From NCBI GenBank assembly GCA_013433145.1, contig CM024188.1, positions 2,356,001-2,420,000 of the forward strand: a stretch of 64,000 nucleotides of DNA, given 5' to 3'. The stretch comes from Ascaris suum (lineage: Eukaryota; Nematoda; Chromadorea; Rhabditida; Ascarididae). Position 1 is the first letter of the stretch. Each line of letters begins with the position of its first letter. The notes beneath the pieces are model-generated. The model ran no database searches, was not told where the DNA came from, and was given only the letters and a program-made list of their open reading frames with translations. The translations under genes were made by a program, and so were the position numbers. Positions 1 through 46,900 of the stretch are shown here, in pieces.

Positions 1-3000
1 ATTATTTAAAGATTTTTGCAAAAATCTTCATGAAATGGATGAAAATATTAGCATAGATAAGATTCATAAACAATGATATTTTTATCTATTTCAATATAGT
101 ATTATACACTTGTATTTTATAATAGGATAATTATTTCTACAAGTTTTTATTTATTGAGTGAAAATTATCGCGTTGTTTTCTTTTTCTCGTTGAAAGAATT
201 ACTCTCAATATAATCAATAAATTTTTGCTGAAATTCAATAATAAAAATGCTAATCAAAATTTCGCACAAATTGAATAGTATGAAATTAATGAAAAATTAA
301 AGAAAATTTGGGCGTTAAATGCATGTGAATGTGAATTATTTATACGTTCATGTAGCTCTACTTAATGGCGATAGTAGTCATTCGTTAGTTGTATTTGTGT
401 AGTCCCAATTTTCTACTGTATTGCGCCATTTGATCGTATCTATCGTATTAAGAGATTTACGTTATTATTATATACTTTATTCGGCTCGATTTTTAACGCA
501 TTTTAAATTATTCGATTCGTTTTTCATAGTTATTTACAATGTTATTAAAGCGTTCTAGTTTATAAAATATATCGAATTTAGGAGTTATAGTTTATTGCAT
601 AGTTATACTCTAGTTGATTCCTATTATCGTTAAGCATATTCGTTAGATGAATTTTTTTTTTTTCATTAAAATTGGTTATTTTGTCAAAATTTTGTCAAAT
701 TGACAAATTTTTGTCAAAATTGTCATTAAAAATGTATTTGTCATTTTGTCACATTTCAAATGCATTTTTCAGTTCATTTCTAAAAATCTGATTTAAGAAG
801 GTGGAATACAAAGATTGCAGCTACTAAGCATTTATTTTATTTGTTGGCATTTTTGAGTTTAATTGTTGATAGCGGAAATATCTGTGACTTTTCCTTTTCT
901 TTTATCGTTTTACTTTTCACTTGCTTACGTAATCAATGAAATGTGATGCACTTTCGTAGAAAACATTGAATATCGACTCCTTATAAGGCTACAACATCAT
1001 AGCAGCTAGAGAATTCCCAACGATTTTTGAAGAACAAAGACCGCTTTCATTTCATTTCGCTTTCGAGATGGAATGTTCGGAAATGACAAAGAGCACTAAA
1101 AACCAATTAACTTATATATAGGCCAAAAACTTAGGCTCCACAGAAAGTACCGTAAAATGCTGTATAAATATAGCATAGTTGATTTCAGTATGAATGATGG
1201 AGAAAAACGGGGTATAATTGTTAGCGTTGCATTGATATTGGACACATATTCATTTCAATATCAGATCTAGAGTAGAACTATGATCAGCGTTAAAATCGCT
1301 AAACAAGGAGCAAGTTCTTTTATGGAAACAACTCTTATAGAATTACATATTTGTAACGAAAAAAATGGCAAAGTTAATTTCTCAAATGATGAGTATGATG
1401 AGCAACAAATGAGGGCATTCGAATTTTTCTCTCGTGAAAACAATTATATAATCGATTTTGTTGAATGTTGTAGTAATTTTCACTTCTATGTTTTACATCA
1501 TTTTTATTGTTTCATGATAACATTCAGTTGAAAACGATCAGTTTTTTTTTTTCTTCTCGAAATTGAAATATTCTACCACGAAGTACAAATAGAATTTGTT
1601 TTTCTTTTGTTTTTGATAAGGCCGAAATTATAATTTTCTCAATCATATTATAACGTTATGCAAATGCTATTTCCTGGCTGTATTTAGAATGGAGTTCATT
1701 CAATGAAAAGAGACGGAAGTATAAAATGTCTATTGTTTTTCTTTTCTTTTTTAAGCATAAATTGGATCCTTTCCTGTAAAATCTACTAAATAGAAGCGAA
1801 AACGATGCTTTAAATCAGCATAAGTGGTATAAATGATAGCGGAGATGTTTAACGTGGCCAGCTTTTCACTAGAAACGATTTTGAGGCACAAAGAAATATA
1901 TCGTAAAAAATAATAGTTTTTGAAAAAAAAAATCGATTATAGACTATCGAAAGGTTTTTAGTGATCAAAAAGTCTCTTTTTAAGGGAATAGAACTGTCCT
2001 ACTCTAGTAAAATTTCCCAAAAGTTTAGTACTATTTGTCATACAAAAAAAAATCCACATAGAAAAATTGCTCTCCATAAATTTTTTTGATATTTTCTTTG
2101 CAAGAGCATGGCAAAAAAAAAAAGAAAGAAATCTCCAAATATTGGCTAAGCGTGATATCATATAGTTGTACAAAATGCTTTCTATAAAACAACGTTTTGT
2201 GAGCGTTTGCGATAAGCGTTTAGTGGCAATTACACTCAATACATGCAAGAAGATATGGGATTTCATTAAGGCAGGTAACTTTATGATTACACCATTCAAT
2301 TGCATACAAACGATTGTTCGATGAAAATATTGTGCAAGCCGTGAAAATAACTAATATATATGAAGCGTCTTTTCGCTTCCCTTCCCTCCTCCCTCCCCCC
2401 CCCCCCCCTCCTCCTCCTCTCTCCGCCTATAAAAATATTCGAAATTATCGTAGATTTTAGCTAAGTGGAATTTAATTTTTAGAACGGTGTTGTGAAGTTT
2501 TAAATATTCGCAGCAAATTTCTCTTTTTAATTCAAGAGTGCATTCTATTACCACTTTTTTATTTTTGCATAATAGAGTTTTTGTGTGTTCGATTTGCTTA
2601 GCTTATTGTGCTATTAAATTGCGCTACGCTTTTCTATAAGTGGGCCCTCTTATTGCATGTTATTTTATGGCATTCATATACAGCAAAAATATTGCACTAT
2701 TTTTAGCAACGCGATTCATTGTATACGATTTGTCATCATCGTTAATTAAATTAGATGAAGTAAAATTTTAATTGCTGGTATATTTGCATATAAACTCACT
2801 TGGTTGAGTGATGAAAAAAAAAAAACTTTTAATAAAGATCAAAGATCATTTCAAATGTTCATTTAATTGTCGATACAATCAATTCATTGTCGATACTCGC
2901 TATAGTTAATAAACGATGATTGTAAGTGTTATAGATTATGCATATATTTATTATCATATGTGCACAGAATTCTAATTTTCGAGAATATAAAATCCACTCA

Positions 3001-5314
3001 TTTCATCCGCGTTTAAATTTTCTTACACGTTCGGTCATATTTCATTGCAAAAGCAGCATTCTTCTTAAATTCCATTCGTTTTTTTTTTTTGCAGTGCAAT
3101 TTTTGAAGTTTTTCTTTTTTTGTTTTCAAAAAAAAAAAAAAATTCACGAAAAATTATCACCAAAAATTTTACATTTATTGCAATAATCGCTAATATCATC
3201 TCTTTGAAATGTATTTAAATTATTATGTATAGATGTATTATATTTAGAAATGCAAGCATCCTATCAGAAAGGATATTTCATTGCTTAAAAGTGACCAACA
3301 ACTATATTCCTTAAAAAAATGTATTATCTCATATCGTTGTGGTGTTAATCATCTAAACATTTCACTATTAATGCTAATAACATCGATGCTCGTTGCTATT
3401 CATGCTCGTAATTCACAAAAGAGCGTTGACCATATCCATAGGGGTTTCGAATGATCGCTATCGTTACGCCATTATGGGTGTACTCTCTAAGAATGAATTA
3501 CTTCTTTAGAAACTAATGTTGCGTGCTTCTCAATATTCATCGATATTTGAAGACGACTAATGACTAAATGTGATGCGCTAAACTCTTACTATGAAATAAA
3601 TAGCTAAAAAAACTATAACTACAATAATTCAAGGAATTCTAAGCAATTATTATTGAGAAATCATAATTAGATATTCAATTATATCTCGATACTTTATTTA
3701 TTTCATTTTTATTTGAGAATATATAAATGTTTATTGCGAACAATCGCTTTTTTTTTTCTTCATAATTTCAAGAGATCTCTTTTTTGATTATATAAATGTT
3801 TTTTTTTTCCAAGCACTACTTATTTAATTTGATTTTAAATTTATTCATAGCATTGGAGAATAAAACCGATAGTTATTTAAAGATATTTTAAAAAAAAAAC
3901 GAATTTAAGAGTATATTATTGGGAAATTTCTTTAAGAAAGTGGAATGACTCGAAAAAGATCAAAAATTCTGAAATAAAAGAATAAGAGAGCCGTTTTTTT
4001 TTTCTTCAAGTAACTCACTTGAGATGATTATTCTCTTAAGTCGGATTTTTTTTTTCGATAGTACTTTAAAGCGGTTGACGCTTACGTTATTAATTCTTTA
4101 TAATAGAACATCGAACTCGCTCAGAATTAATGAACTGAGTCAGAATATGCTGATAATCCAATTAGCACGATTATTGCTTACGATAGAATCATTAGAAAAC
4201 GGTTCAAATTTTACAAGAGGAAAATACTTTCTCAAAAGAAGCGAAATTCTATCCATACGTATTGGATTAAAGAAATAGCTAGCAAAATGTTGCAAGTTTC
4301 GATTGTTAATTGCACGATCATGAGTGCAAAAATATGAAATTTAAATCAAGGAAGCGGAAGAGTTGCAAATATTTAAATTTCCGGCTATGTAACAAAAAAA
4401 AAATTTTTCGCATTCGGTCTAAAATGAAGGCATTAGCTTTCGCTTATATCCTAACAAGATGCCAATGGATAAAATTTGAATGCAGATTTGTCATTTTCGT
4501 CTACTTGAAGTGATGTATAAAAACTATTACTAGGTTAGGCTGACATATCCTCCAAGAATAAGGAAATTCCTATTCGTCTACATCGCTTTTAAAATCTCTC
4601 TGATATACGATTTGAAATAAATCATATCTTATAGATAGGATCTATATAGTATTTTAGGTGATCTTCAACGACGAACACGTCGAAAATGCCTTCAAGAATT
4701 TCCAATTGCTTTTTGCATTCATATATCATTCACTGTTGAGAAATTTACACAGAATTTTGGATACTCGCAACAAAATGAAACCTTTGAATGACCAATTTTA
4801 AAAAATCGGCACTCCACCTGAACGTTATTCGATGCTGAATATTGCTCTCTTTCAAGTGTCCCACTTTATTGCAAACATGAGAATGTAATGTAAGTTTGTT
4901 TTCAACCATTAGGCAACTAACGACTCCTCCGTAGTCACGAAAAGCAATTCATATTGTTGACGATAGGCACACACATGCATCACGAATCAAAAAGCGAGGT
5001 TTTTTTTTGTTTTGCAAGGTTGAGGCAAGGTTATCATTTAAAACGTTGGCCTAATGAACTCATGACTCAATGTCACTCTCAGAATGATCGAATAGGATAC
5101 GAACACAATTCATCGAGTTGAATGGTTTAGGGCGTGTCGTTGGGTCGTCGGTTTTGTTGCGATCGTTAGGCAGTTCGCAGTTTCGGAGCCGGCGGCTCGT
5201 CGATCTGGCTCCGCCTTCGGCTGTCTGAGACACGCCACCGACGAACTCCTACTGCGAACGAAGACATTCGTTGTGCTTCTCAGCGTGATCGACGGGCTAA
5301 CTGAGCGATTACTG
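1..5314. other. AT-rich upstream region, no supported gene
   Basis: Long A and T runs, a C tract at 2395-2408 and many stops in every frame. The longest non-repeat ORFs (for example 1280-1531 +, 1958-2305 -) have no splice context, no recognisable motif and the A/T-biased composition expected by chance. GC content rises only from about 5095, just before the first exon of the GPCR gene, where the likely 5' UTR lies. Confidence 0.6.
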
Positions 5315-26164
<20,850 letters not shown>

Positions 26165-26440
26165 TCATATTCATATCATTCGTATTTCGGCTTTTTTTCG
26201 TTTCTTTTTTTTGTGTTTTTTATCTCATGGAAAGTTTACTATAAAGCGCAAATGTGTAAAAATTCGAATGCGTACACTGCACAGATGATACTCATAGAAG
26301 AGAACACTTTGCGCAGATGGAATGCTTGTATAATATATGGAAAGAAATGAAAGGATGCCGCCATTTCGTTGATAAATTAAATTGTACGTACAATTGCTTT
26401 ACGATATTATGTGACCACGTTGTGTCTTCTTCCGAATAAA
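26165..26440 (+). promoter_or_regulatory. GPCR 3' UTR with poly(A) signal
   Basis: AATAAA at 26435-26440 lies about 270 bp after the GPCR stop codon and is the first canonical signal on this strand. Cleavage is expected shortly downstream. Confidence 0.5.
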
Positions 26441-29400
26441 CTTGATTATGCAATCACTTGCTGTGTTTCATAGTAGACGCTTTATTTAGAACCCCAACCT
26501 CAGGTGCTATTTATTGCGCCAAAAGATCGCAACAGCTGAACAGCATAGCCGTGACTCACTGCAAACTCGAAATATCACCTACTTGAGCATGCCTTGCTCT
26601 AGTCGTGATGCAGTTTGCTCTTAGTAGGCGTTTTTTAAACAGTAATCGGAAAAGCAAAGTTCAAGCCCAATGCTATGTATAAAACATTCAAACGTATTAT
26701 TCAAGTAATCAAGTTAGGTGTACCCTCTTGAATATTATCAAGCATTGCTACAAACTTTCCCAAACATTTCGTTACCGTTTTTGAAGTTGTACACAACCGT
26801 AAATTTGCCCCTCTTCAGCGCATTTCATATGCGTGTCTCGTCCGCGACTTTGACAATATATCGAAAGGTAACCCTCAGCTGTTCTTTCTTTGTTTTTTTT
26901 TGGATATTGAACTGTGTCAGTGGCTCAAAAGACAGTCAGCGATCGGTGAAATGGGTTGAGGGCCTTATTCACTATTTTCCATGGTGAGCATCCAGGAACT
27001 TTTGAAGATAATTTCCACCTCCTTATGCAATTAAAAAATTTTGTGCAATAGCATCGGCCGGTAAGTCCGATGCAACCGAATAAATTTGCAAAGCCATTTT
27101 CTCTTCAATACCAATTTCTCTACTTCAAGCAACTACCGTTGGCTTTTCTAATTCGAGTAAGGTACATAGGAATAGGTGACGTGTTCTTTGAACGTGATTG
27201 TTGTCCCTACAGCATCATTAATCGATGATCACTTCTGCAAATTTGATCACCTGAAAAAGCAAAAAAAAAAAAAAAACGCAAACGAGACGAAGGTAGTGAA
27301 GACAACACGGTTGGCGACCACTAAAGTACTTGAGCAACAATTATTCAGTAAAGTAAATGCATTTCTGCGCTTTGCAACTTTCATAAAAGGAGATATTCGA
27401 CACATAAGGCAAACAAATGAGTTAGAATTTCTGAATGCGGTCGATTTTAAATTATCACTCAGTTGTATATCGCTGCAGTTACGACTGCTAGTCAAAGCCC
27501 TTGTTGTATATATTTAATGAAAATTTCAATCAAATCACAAATACTTTTTACTGAATAACATATAACACATATCACAATAATACATAACGCAAATAACACA
27601 TAACACAATAAAACATCTATTATTTGCATTAGTCTAACGCATGATAACGCCATTGAATTCGTTGTTCGCATCTGTTGCTATTGTTTCTTAATGCCTCTTT
27701 ATTGAAGTGTTGATAAGTTTAAACGATTTTTAACGACTCTCGCATATTATGAGAAAAATTTTCCCTATTTAATTGATTTGAAATATTCACGACAATTCAT
27801 CAACGTTAACAGTAATTAGAATGCTGAATGGAATGTAAAATTATGTCAACGGATATTCTGCGGTACGAACTTATGTAATGCAAACAGTCTCGTTGTCCCT
27901 CTTCAACACCTCTACTCTCATCTCTTGAAAGTCACAACAAGAAGATCTGAAAATATTGCCATAGTTGAAACATTCTAAAATTGATCTAAAATTCGATAGA
28001 ATAAAATCGCTATGATAATCGTATGCAATGAAAATTTTGAAGCCAATGCAAATAAATGAAGCCAAACAAGTAATTATATATTGCAAATTATGGAGAGTAA
28101 AATAATGAACGCAATAGAGATAAGTGATACTATCTATATGAATCATTAATAAATATCTGTCATTAATAATTCAATATATTCTACAACGAAACTCCATTGT
28201 TGATTCCGTAACACTTCGTTAATTCTCGCAAAACAATTGTTTCATAAATTCTTTATTGAAGTATACTAATCGAATAACTCAAAACAATCTCTTCGAGTCA
28301 AAAAATACGAAATACTTATATGAAAAGAATATCGATATCGTATTATTCTACTTATTTATCTACTATTGTAATGTCACTCTTCTATGACAAATTCTTCGTA
28401 CTAAGAAGTATTGTTAACCGGTCGCAGATGGACAGAAATTACACTATGCTTATAGAGAGTTGTACCCATATGCGAACATAAACAAATGAGATTTCTTCAA
28501 TTATCTCGACAGTTAATAGAGAATTCTAATTTATTAAGGAATGCAAATATTTTGAATTGTGAATCGTATCTTTGCAAGAAAACACTGAAAAAAAAAGAGC
28601 AGAGGAATATTTATTTGCATATTGAAATATTTATTTGTTGTAATAATAAAATCTTATTAAGTGCAAAAAAAAAAGACGCAATTATTCAATGAAAATTTGC
28701 TTGAAAATGGCTCTAACTTATTCATCATATTAAATTCGATGTCTCGAAATACATTCGTTATAGAAAAGTGCATTCTGCATTCACAAAGCTCAAATTCAAT
28801 AAAAACAAAACGAGATGCACATCGTACAAGAATTAATTTTTTTTTTATTTGCATAAATTTTCAAATGTACTCAATACAGGTGGGAAAATTTTGCAACGTT
28901 TTAACGCATATGACTTAAGCATATACTCGTAAAACGTCAGATAGCGGTCATTTCGTGCAAGTTGAAGCACTACTCAAATATGAGCAAAATTGTGGTCGCG
29001 TTGAATCATAAAATCACGCAATGATTTTAAAAAGGTACATAAGTGGAGAAGGTGATGAAGCGGTTAACATCTGTTTCCTGTTAGTGTATGGCACTTTGCT
29101 TTCAACGATGAGATTTAGCCGCTTTTTAGCAAGATTAATCGGTAATGCAACAAGTGACGTACGTACAAAATCACACGATTGAAATTATTTCTTCCTTGTA
29201 ATGCAAATGTCCTTCTGTTGCATAGTCATTTTTTATAAATTTCTCACTAATCTAAATTTTTTTATTGAAAGGGAGAGAGGGTAGTGGATGGTACCACATA
29301 TGGTAGTTCCTTTATGGTTTCAGCTGTGCTGCATTATACTGGTATGATCTTAACTCGTTCAACTACCTACTCTATTGAAGCAGGATAAATTGTTTGATGA

Positions 29401-30125
29401 GATTGGCGATTTGCGGTAGAAAAAATTTGTGCTGATATTCACTGGAATTATCATCAAAGTGTTTGAAACCTAGAGTTGTATTTTAGGAATTCTGCAACAC
29501 AAATACCTAAAATGATATCCACAAACCGCTATCTTTTATTGTCGTCTAATTTTCGAGCACTATTCATCTATTTGCGCAGCTTATCGCATAGCCCGATCTT
29601 CACTATGCTGAATAAATTCTAAAGAAATTTACCTGCTTATCCTTTCAAAAATATTTCAGCCGGCCTAAACAACCTGGTGAATGATTTTCAGCGTTAAATC
29701 AATCGAATATTGCTATTTGAAAGCTGATCTCATTCGACGCTTCATAATTATAAACGCGTATTCAGAAGACTCTTTCTGCATGTTTCATTTCTCTGCTTCT
29801 CCGAGGAATTGTCTTGCACATAGCTACATCCTGCAACGTACATCAACATCTTTTGACACCGTTTTATATAGCTGTACATACTCTGAACTAGACGTAAGTG
29901 GGACAAGGTGCTGTCAATGATTGTTAGTGCACAACAACCTTTCAACGCTCAATAATCGCCTAAAAGAATTCATTGTAGTTTTCTATTTCTCTGTCAGAAC
30001 CAAATTTATTTACCAATGCACAGCTGTTTTTCTTTTGAAATTTAAAGTCATTTATTCATCTGCTATCTCGTTCGTTCATTTTGTTTTTTTTCTTTGTTTA
30101 AATACATATCTGTGCTTATTTCTTC
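26441..30125. other. Intergenic stretch, nothing firm
   Basis: AT-rich. An ORF at 27176-27517 (+) begins without a convincing ATG and crosses a 16-base A run. Around 27540-27620 there are imperfect repeats of AACACATAACAC. Other ORFs (27871-28146 -, 28486-28918 +, 29681-29920 +) lack splice sites or motifs. I see no supported gene. Confidence 0.5.
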
Positions 30126-30449
30126 ATGCTTTTTTTTTCCATTTGTACTCTTGTTCTGGTGGCTGGGATTTCGGTTTTCTCGTTTGTACTATTGCATCGC
30201 CAAAATTTTCTGTATTCCACCATGAACAACGACCATACTGCTATTACCGTTTCAACGAGAACCTCTTCGAAAGCATTGCATGTTTCAAGGCAAGACTTGT
30301 TGCATTATGCCATGAAAACAACTCGGCAGATAGTTGCTGAACATTTTTCGGGCAAAAGTTCAATGCTGGCTGATGTTTTCCAGGCGACAGCTTCGGTGGA
30401 AATTTATAACCGTCTGCCATTTTCCGACCTTTTCGAGTTTGATCTTTGA
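30126..30449 (+). CDS. Putative small single-pass membrane or secreted protein
   Basis: A 107-codon ORF whose first 25 residues (LFFSICTLVLVAGISVFSFV region) form one hydrophobic segment, a plausible signal anchor, followed by a Ser/Thr-rich and then amphipathic region (residues about 35-107). Base composition is more even than in the neighbouring intergenic DNA. It lies between the GPCR and the convergent CBS gene, with no splice junction needed. The minus strand is also partly open here, so the call is tentative. No family is recognised. Confidence 0.33.
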   Translation: MLFFSICTLVLVAGISVFSFVLLHRQNFLYSTMNNDHTAITVSTRTSSKALHVSRQDLLHYAMKTTRQIVAEHFSGKSSMLADVFQATASVEIYNRLPFSDLFEFDL

Positions 30450-30884
30450 TCCACTCGAGGCATTTGGGAGTTGAGGTGCCCCTTCGGTCTTAGAGATTTA
30501 TATGACTTGTGCGTCCCTTTTTACAGTCTTTAATTGCGCTTCTGAAAGCTTACCTTTAAAAAACGGTTTATATGACTGTCTTCTGCGTCCACAGTCAGTT
30601 CGTAGGAACGATTATCACCTGGCCATGCTCTGCAGCGTTTTGAGCGCGAAGTCTGACTTCCATTGTGGCGCGAGTGCGTTTTTCTTCGATATTGGGGAAC
30701 ACGCATGATGGAAGGAGAGAAGAAATGAAGCAGCTATTAAGCACACGCTTATATACGGTACTAAACTACATGCAGGTGCAAGATTTTAGCATTTGAGACA
30801 CTTGTTCAATGGAGGTGAAAAGGAAGCTTCTCACATTTGAACATATGTTCACTAGAAATAGAAAGTGCAAGTTTTTCACGATTC

Positions 30885-30965
30885 GACATCCATTTCTTCG
30901 ACCATTCGATGGTTGTAGCCGTACACCCGACCATTCATCGGCTGCAGCCATACATTCGTCCATTC
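30885..30965 (+). repeat. Short degenerate tandem repeat
   Basis: Two and a half imperfect copies of a unit of about 28 bp of the form GACCATTC...GTAGCCRTACA, with the third cut off at GTCCATTC. Both strands stay open over part of it, which explains the overlapping ORFs at 30766-31068; I do not call a gene here. Confidence 0.45.
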
Positions 30966-31313
30966 TTCGGAGACTTTGAATCAGATGCCTTTTCATCGCT
31001 TCGTTGCCCTTCAGCAGTTCGCTGCTCGTCCTCTTGTTTAGCTGAATAGCTTCCGTCTTCGCTTTCACGACAGCGATTTAAATGTGCAAGACAGACCGGG
31101 TTTTAAACTGCATTACTTCACCGATATGCTTATGAAGATGAGATTATTAGCTTTGGAGCAAAAGGTTAATTAAGATAAAATAGATGCGTCTATTGCAAAT
31201 ATTTTTCTTGCGAGCGAGCGATCCGATGATTCTTTAATTCTGTATTATTTCCGATCCATATCGAATCGCATATCTATTCAAATGTTCAACACGCTTCCAA
31301 GAAAATGTTAACG

Positions 31314-31319
31314 TTTATT
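31314..31319 (-). terminator. Poly(A) signal of the CBS gene
   Basis: AATAAA on the minus strand, 61 bp beyond the TGA stop at 31380-31382. It is the nearest canonical signal after the stop. Confidence 0.55.
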
Positions 31320-31379
31320 TTATTCTTTTAAAAAAATGCTACTATAAAAGAAAGGCACAAAAATTAAATGTGTAATAGT

Positions 31380-43031
<11,652 letters not shown>

Positions 43032-43060
43032 AGTGCTTCAATAAATTCCGATCCCTGCAG
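43032..43060 (-). promoter_or_regulatory. cbs-1: CBS 5' UTR start at a splice acceptor
   Basis: The first coding exon is preceded on the minus strand by an AATCCTGCAG acceptor (43055-43060), leaving a leader of 23 nt before the ATG at 43031. This could be a trans-splice (SL) acceptor or the end of a 5' UTR intron; the sequence alone does not distinguish them. Confidence 0.4.
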
Positions 43061-43721
43061 GATTATTGTCGTTAATTTAAGGATATGTACTGGACGAATT
43101 CGGAACAATTCGACATAGGCACACAAAAATAGATGTAATTATAGGCTAGTTCACATACAACGAAGCCTAAGAAAACGATAGGAGTTGGGAGTATGAGGAC
43201 GTCACATTGCTGTCACTCTCTTTAACGCATCTTGTTTTGGCCTATCTAACTCAGCACTAGACCTCTGCTTATATTATTCAATTAGTCTTTCCCAACGTGT
43301 CAAGAATTTTCAGCGCACATATGCGTTTTATAAATATACAAACGGCTAAGTAAAAGGCCTAATCTAATTGATAACAACGTTAGAAATAAGAAATAAATCA
43401 AACTGAAGATGGATGAAAACACAACATTAACTTTTAATAAAAGATAAACGAGTTAATTTCAGCCAAATCTACTGCAAACTACATATAAATTCTTATAAGG
43501 TCGAAAATATAGTAGGAACTAATGAACAACTATATGCAAAATTATCCTGCAGTTACTCATTTGCATAGAATAGCAGAATTAGACCAAAAATACAAAAGAG
43601 GTGTATATTTTGAAAATGATCATCGTTTATGACTATATCAGATCTTATCCGTTTAGCACTGAACGAATAAAATATGAACAAACATTTTACGCAACCGATC
43701 GTTGTGTTCTCTTATTCAATA

Positions 43722-43913
<192 letters not shown>

Positions 43914-46900
43914 TCAGTAAAAGTTTTCGATCTGTTAATTGGATCATTTTGAAAACAAATATAAGCGATAATAGAATGCACAATTTTAATGCATAAAATA
44001 TCACAGAATTATAAATAAAATGATCAAAATGATCAATGATCAAAAGAAATGATCAAAATGCCAGACAATTTTTTTTTTAATCGACATTACGATCAGATAT
44101 CGATTTGAAATATTTCGTTTTGTTTCGATATAGCGAAAACTAATATGATCAATTTTTGATTGCAATTTATTTAAGCAATTTATTTTTAAGCAATTTTTTA
44201 AACGGATATTCATATACGAATAAATTAAACAACTTGCATATATCGTCATAAATGCCTCTCGAATGCAGAGCATATTTTCATTGCATAATTTCATTTACAT
44301 AAAGCATTCCTATCAAATGAGCAGCAGCTAATATATATTATGTGAGTTAAAATGTAACAAAAATAAGCCACAAAAGTATTGATGCAACTACTGCTGCATT
44401 GAGTTTAAACAACAACAACAACAACAAAAAAGGATAAGTTTTGATGGTCATTTGATTGGATGCGGTTGTTTAGACTCAATATGCAATACCATCAAAAATT
44501 TCTCTACAGATTATTTTTTAAAATATTATCTCGGGAAATGCGCATCAAATTTCATCTCCTGCTATCGTTTTCAATAATAGCCAATGAATAAGGGAAAATG
44601 ATTTACTATTGTAAGTCCCATCTATAAAGTAATTATTTTCCCATATGTAATTCTTTTCGAAGAAATCAATCAGATTTTTATTATAGAGCTTTCTCAATGT
44701 AAGTCCCATCTATACTGCTCTTTAAATACGTATTCTAATTCAAGGGAAAGAGAATGGATAAGAGTGGAAAGGATTCAATCGAAGTTTGAGTTGAACTGAT
44801 GAAAAGAAAAATCTCGACACTACGACTTAGGCATGAAAAATCACTTCAAATGGTATTAATTTACTGCTGGTATAGTCACTGCTAGTGAGAGCAGCGTTGA
44901 AATAAATTGCTCATCAATATTCTAAGTGTTATTCAGCGGTAAATTTAAAGATTGAAATATTCTATGCCGCCTTTATTCAACACCGATGAAATACAGTAAT
45001 ATAGTTAATATCGTTAGAATGCGATATGCAGAAGTCAACAAATAAGAAAAACGATAAATTTGACAATGGCTTCACTGTGATGGAATTTAAAGATGCCAAA
45101 CGAGATGAAATGAAAAGATTCAAGAAATATGATGCAATCGTTAGTTCTCTTGCATCATCCCATAAATTTGTAATAGAGATCTACAAAATGACCTTGACAA
45201 TAGAAGTGCACGAAATGAGACGTCACGTACAGTTTTTTTTTTTTTTTTTTTTGCGAAACCTTTTGAGCTGCACTGAACCGGTTCGATGGAAAAATTCGAT
45301 ATTGTGAGTAGAGAAAATGCACAATTGAAATTGAGTAACATAGCTACATATTAAGTATTTTTAGGCGGATTAAGCATCTCAATGCATAAAAATTACAAAG
45401 TATTTTATAGTAGTAACTTCTAATGTGAAGCGATTTTTTTCATTACACAATGCTCATAATACCCAAACGCACCCAACAACATTTCCTGTTTTTCCTAGAA
45501 GTGAGGTGTAATTCAGTAAGTACAATTTTAGTGGTACCATATATGCTCATAAAAATATCATAGTGCAAAATGAATTAAAGAAGTGAAAAGAGATTCTGCT
45601 TTCTTGTGGCATCGCAATACATATATGAGCCATGGAAACAGCAACTATCGCACATCAAAAAAGAGGAATTCGTATTGAATTTTCGTGCTAAGCAACACAT
45701 GTTTATTGCTCACCATGCCACATTCTAATATACAATGAGCAGTTTGCTTCTTTTTATTGCAATATTTGCAGCCCTCAGCGTTATTCCTCATCCGATGTAT
45801 TTTTCTATTTTCTGCATACTAAATGGTGCGTTAACCAGTCTTTACTGAATTATTCATAAACTATGATTTTATTCACCACTCATATCATATCATGTCTTAT
45901 TTTTCTGATTTTATCTATTCAACACGATGTGTATCCTCTATTGCTCCTCTCCGATCTTACATCTCATATGTATTTCTTTTTCATTTCTCTGAATGCATAA
46001 ATTTATTCGCTATTCTATGTTCTATTTTTCTCACTGCTTTTAATATGAATATTCATAACTGATATACGCATGCATTTGTATATACACATTTATAATGTTG
46101 TCTTATTGAATTATATCTTTACTATCAGATGCAATTTTCTTTATTTGTATAAATAAAGACGAACGATTTAATTTAATCGAATTTTTACTTAATTCTTGGC
46201 TTGTGAATTTCATTTTTTGACAACTTTACACTATTTCATGTTTAAAAAAAAACAATAAAACATCATAACATCATAATTTTTCATTTTATTAGCGCCAAAA
46301 ATGTTAGCAAACATTTCAGTGTTATTGAATAAATGGATGGATAAGCGAAGCTTAAAGAATTTTTAAAAAAATTTAGCAGTCGTTCTTCGTCAAAGTTGCT
46401 TGCTATTGTTTATACATCGAAATGATTTTCAACGTAATACTTTCACTCAAATCGCCTCTTTTGCTAACGCTTTGAATGAAAGTTGTCCTAGGTGGGCATG
46501 TTTTTTAAACGCTTCATCTAAATAGTTTGTATCGTATCGCGCTATACCATAGAGTTTCAAGATTTTAAATCAAGCCTGACGGTGAATTTATTATAGGAAT
46601 TACTACCTTCGTTGAGTTCTCCCTTCCTTGCATACATTTCCGACCTACTCTGTCATCGTCAACAATCTTAACAAATATGCGAAAACTGGCCGTTTTCGTA
46701 AATACAAAGAAAGAATGAAATAAACCGAGAGAATGACTGAATGAGAAAGATGCAAAGAATGCTTGAAAGAAAAAAAAAACATGGAAAATTTATTCCCCAT
46801 GACAGAAAACAGAAAAAAAAAACAGCATTACAGTAAAAATTATTGAATTAAGTGACATTCCAAAACGTCTAGAAAACATGTTCTAATTGTAGCGGTATTG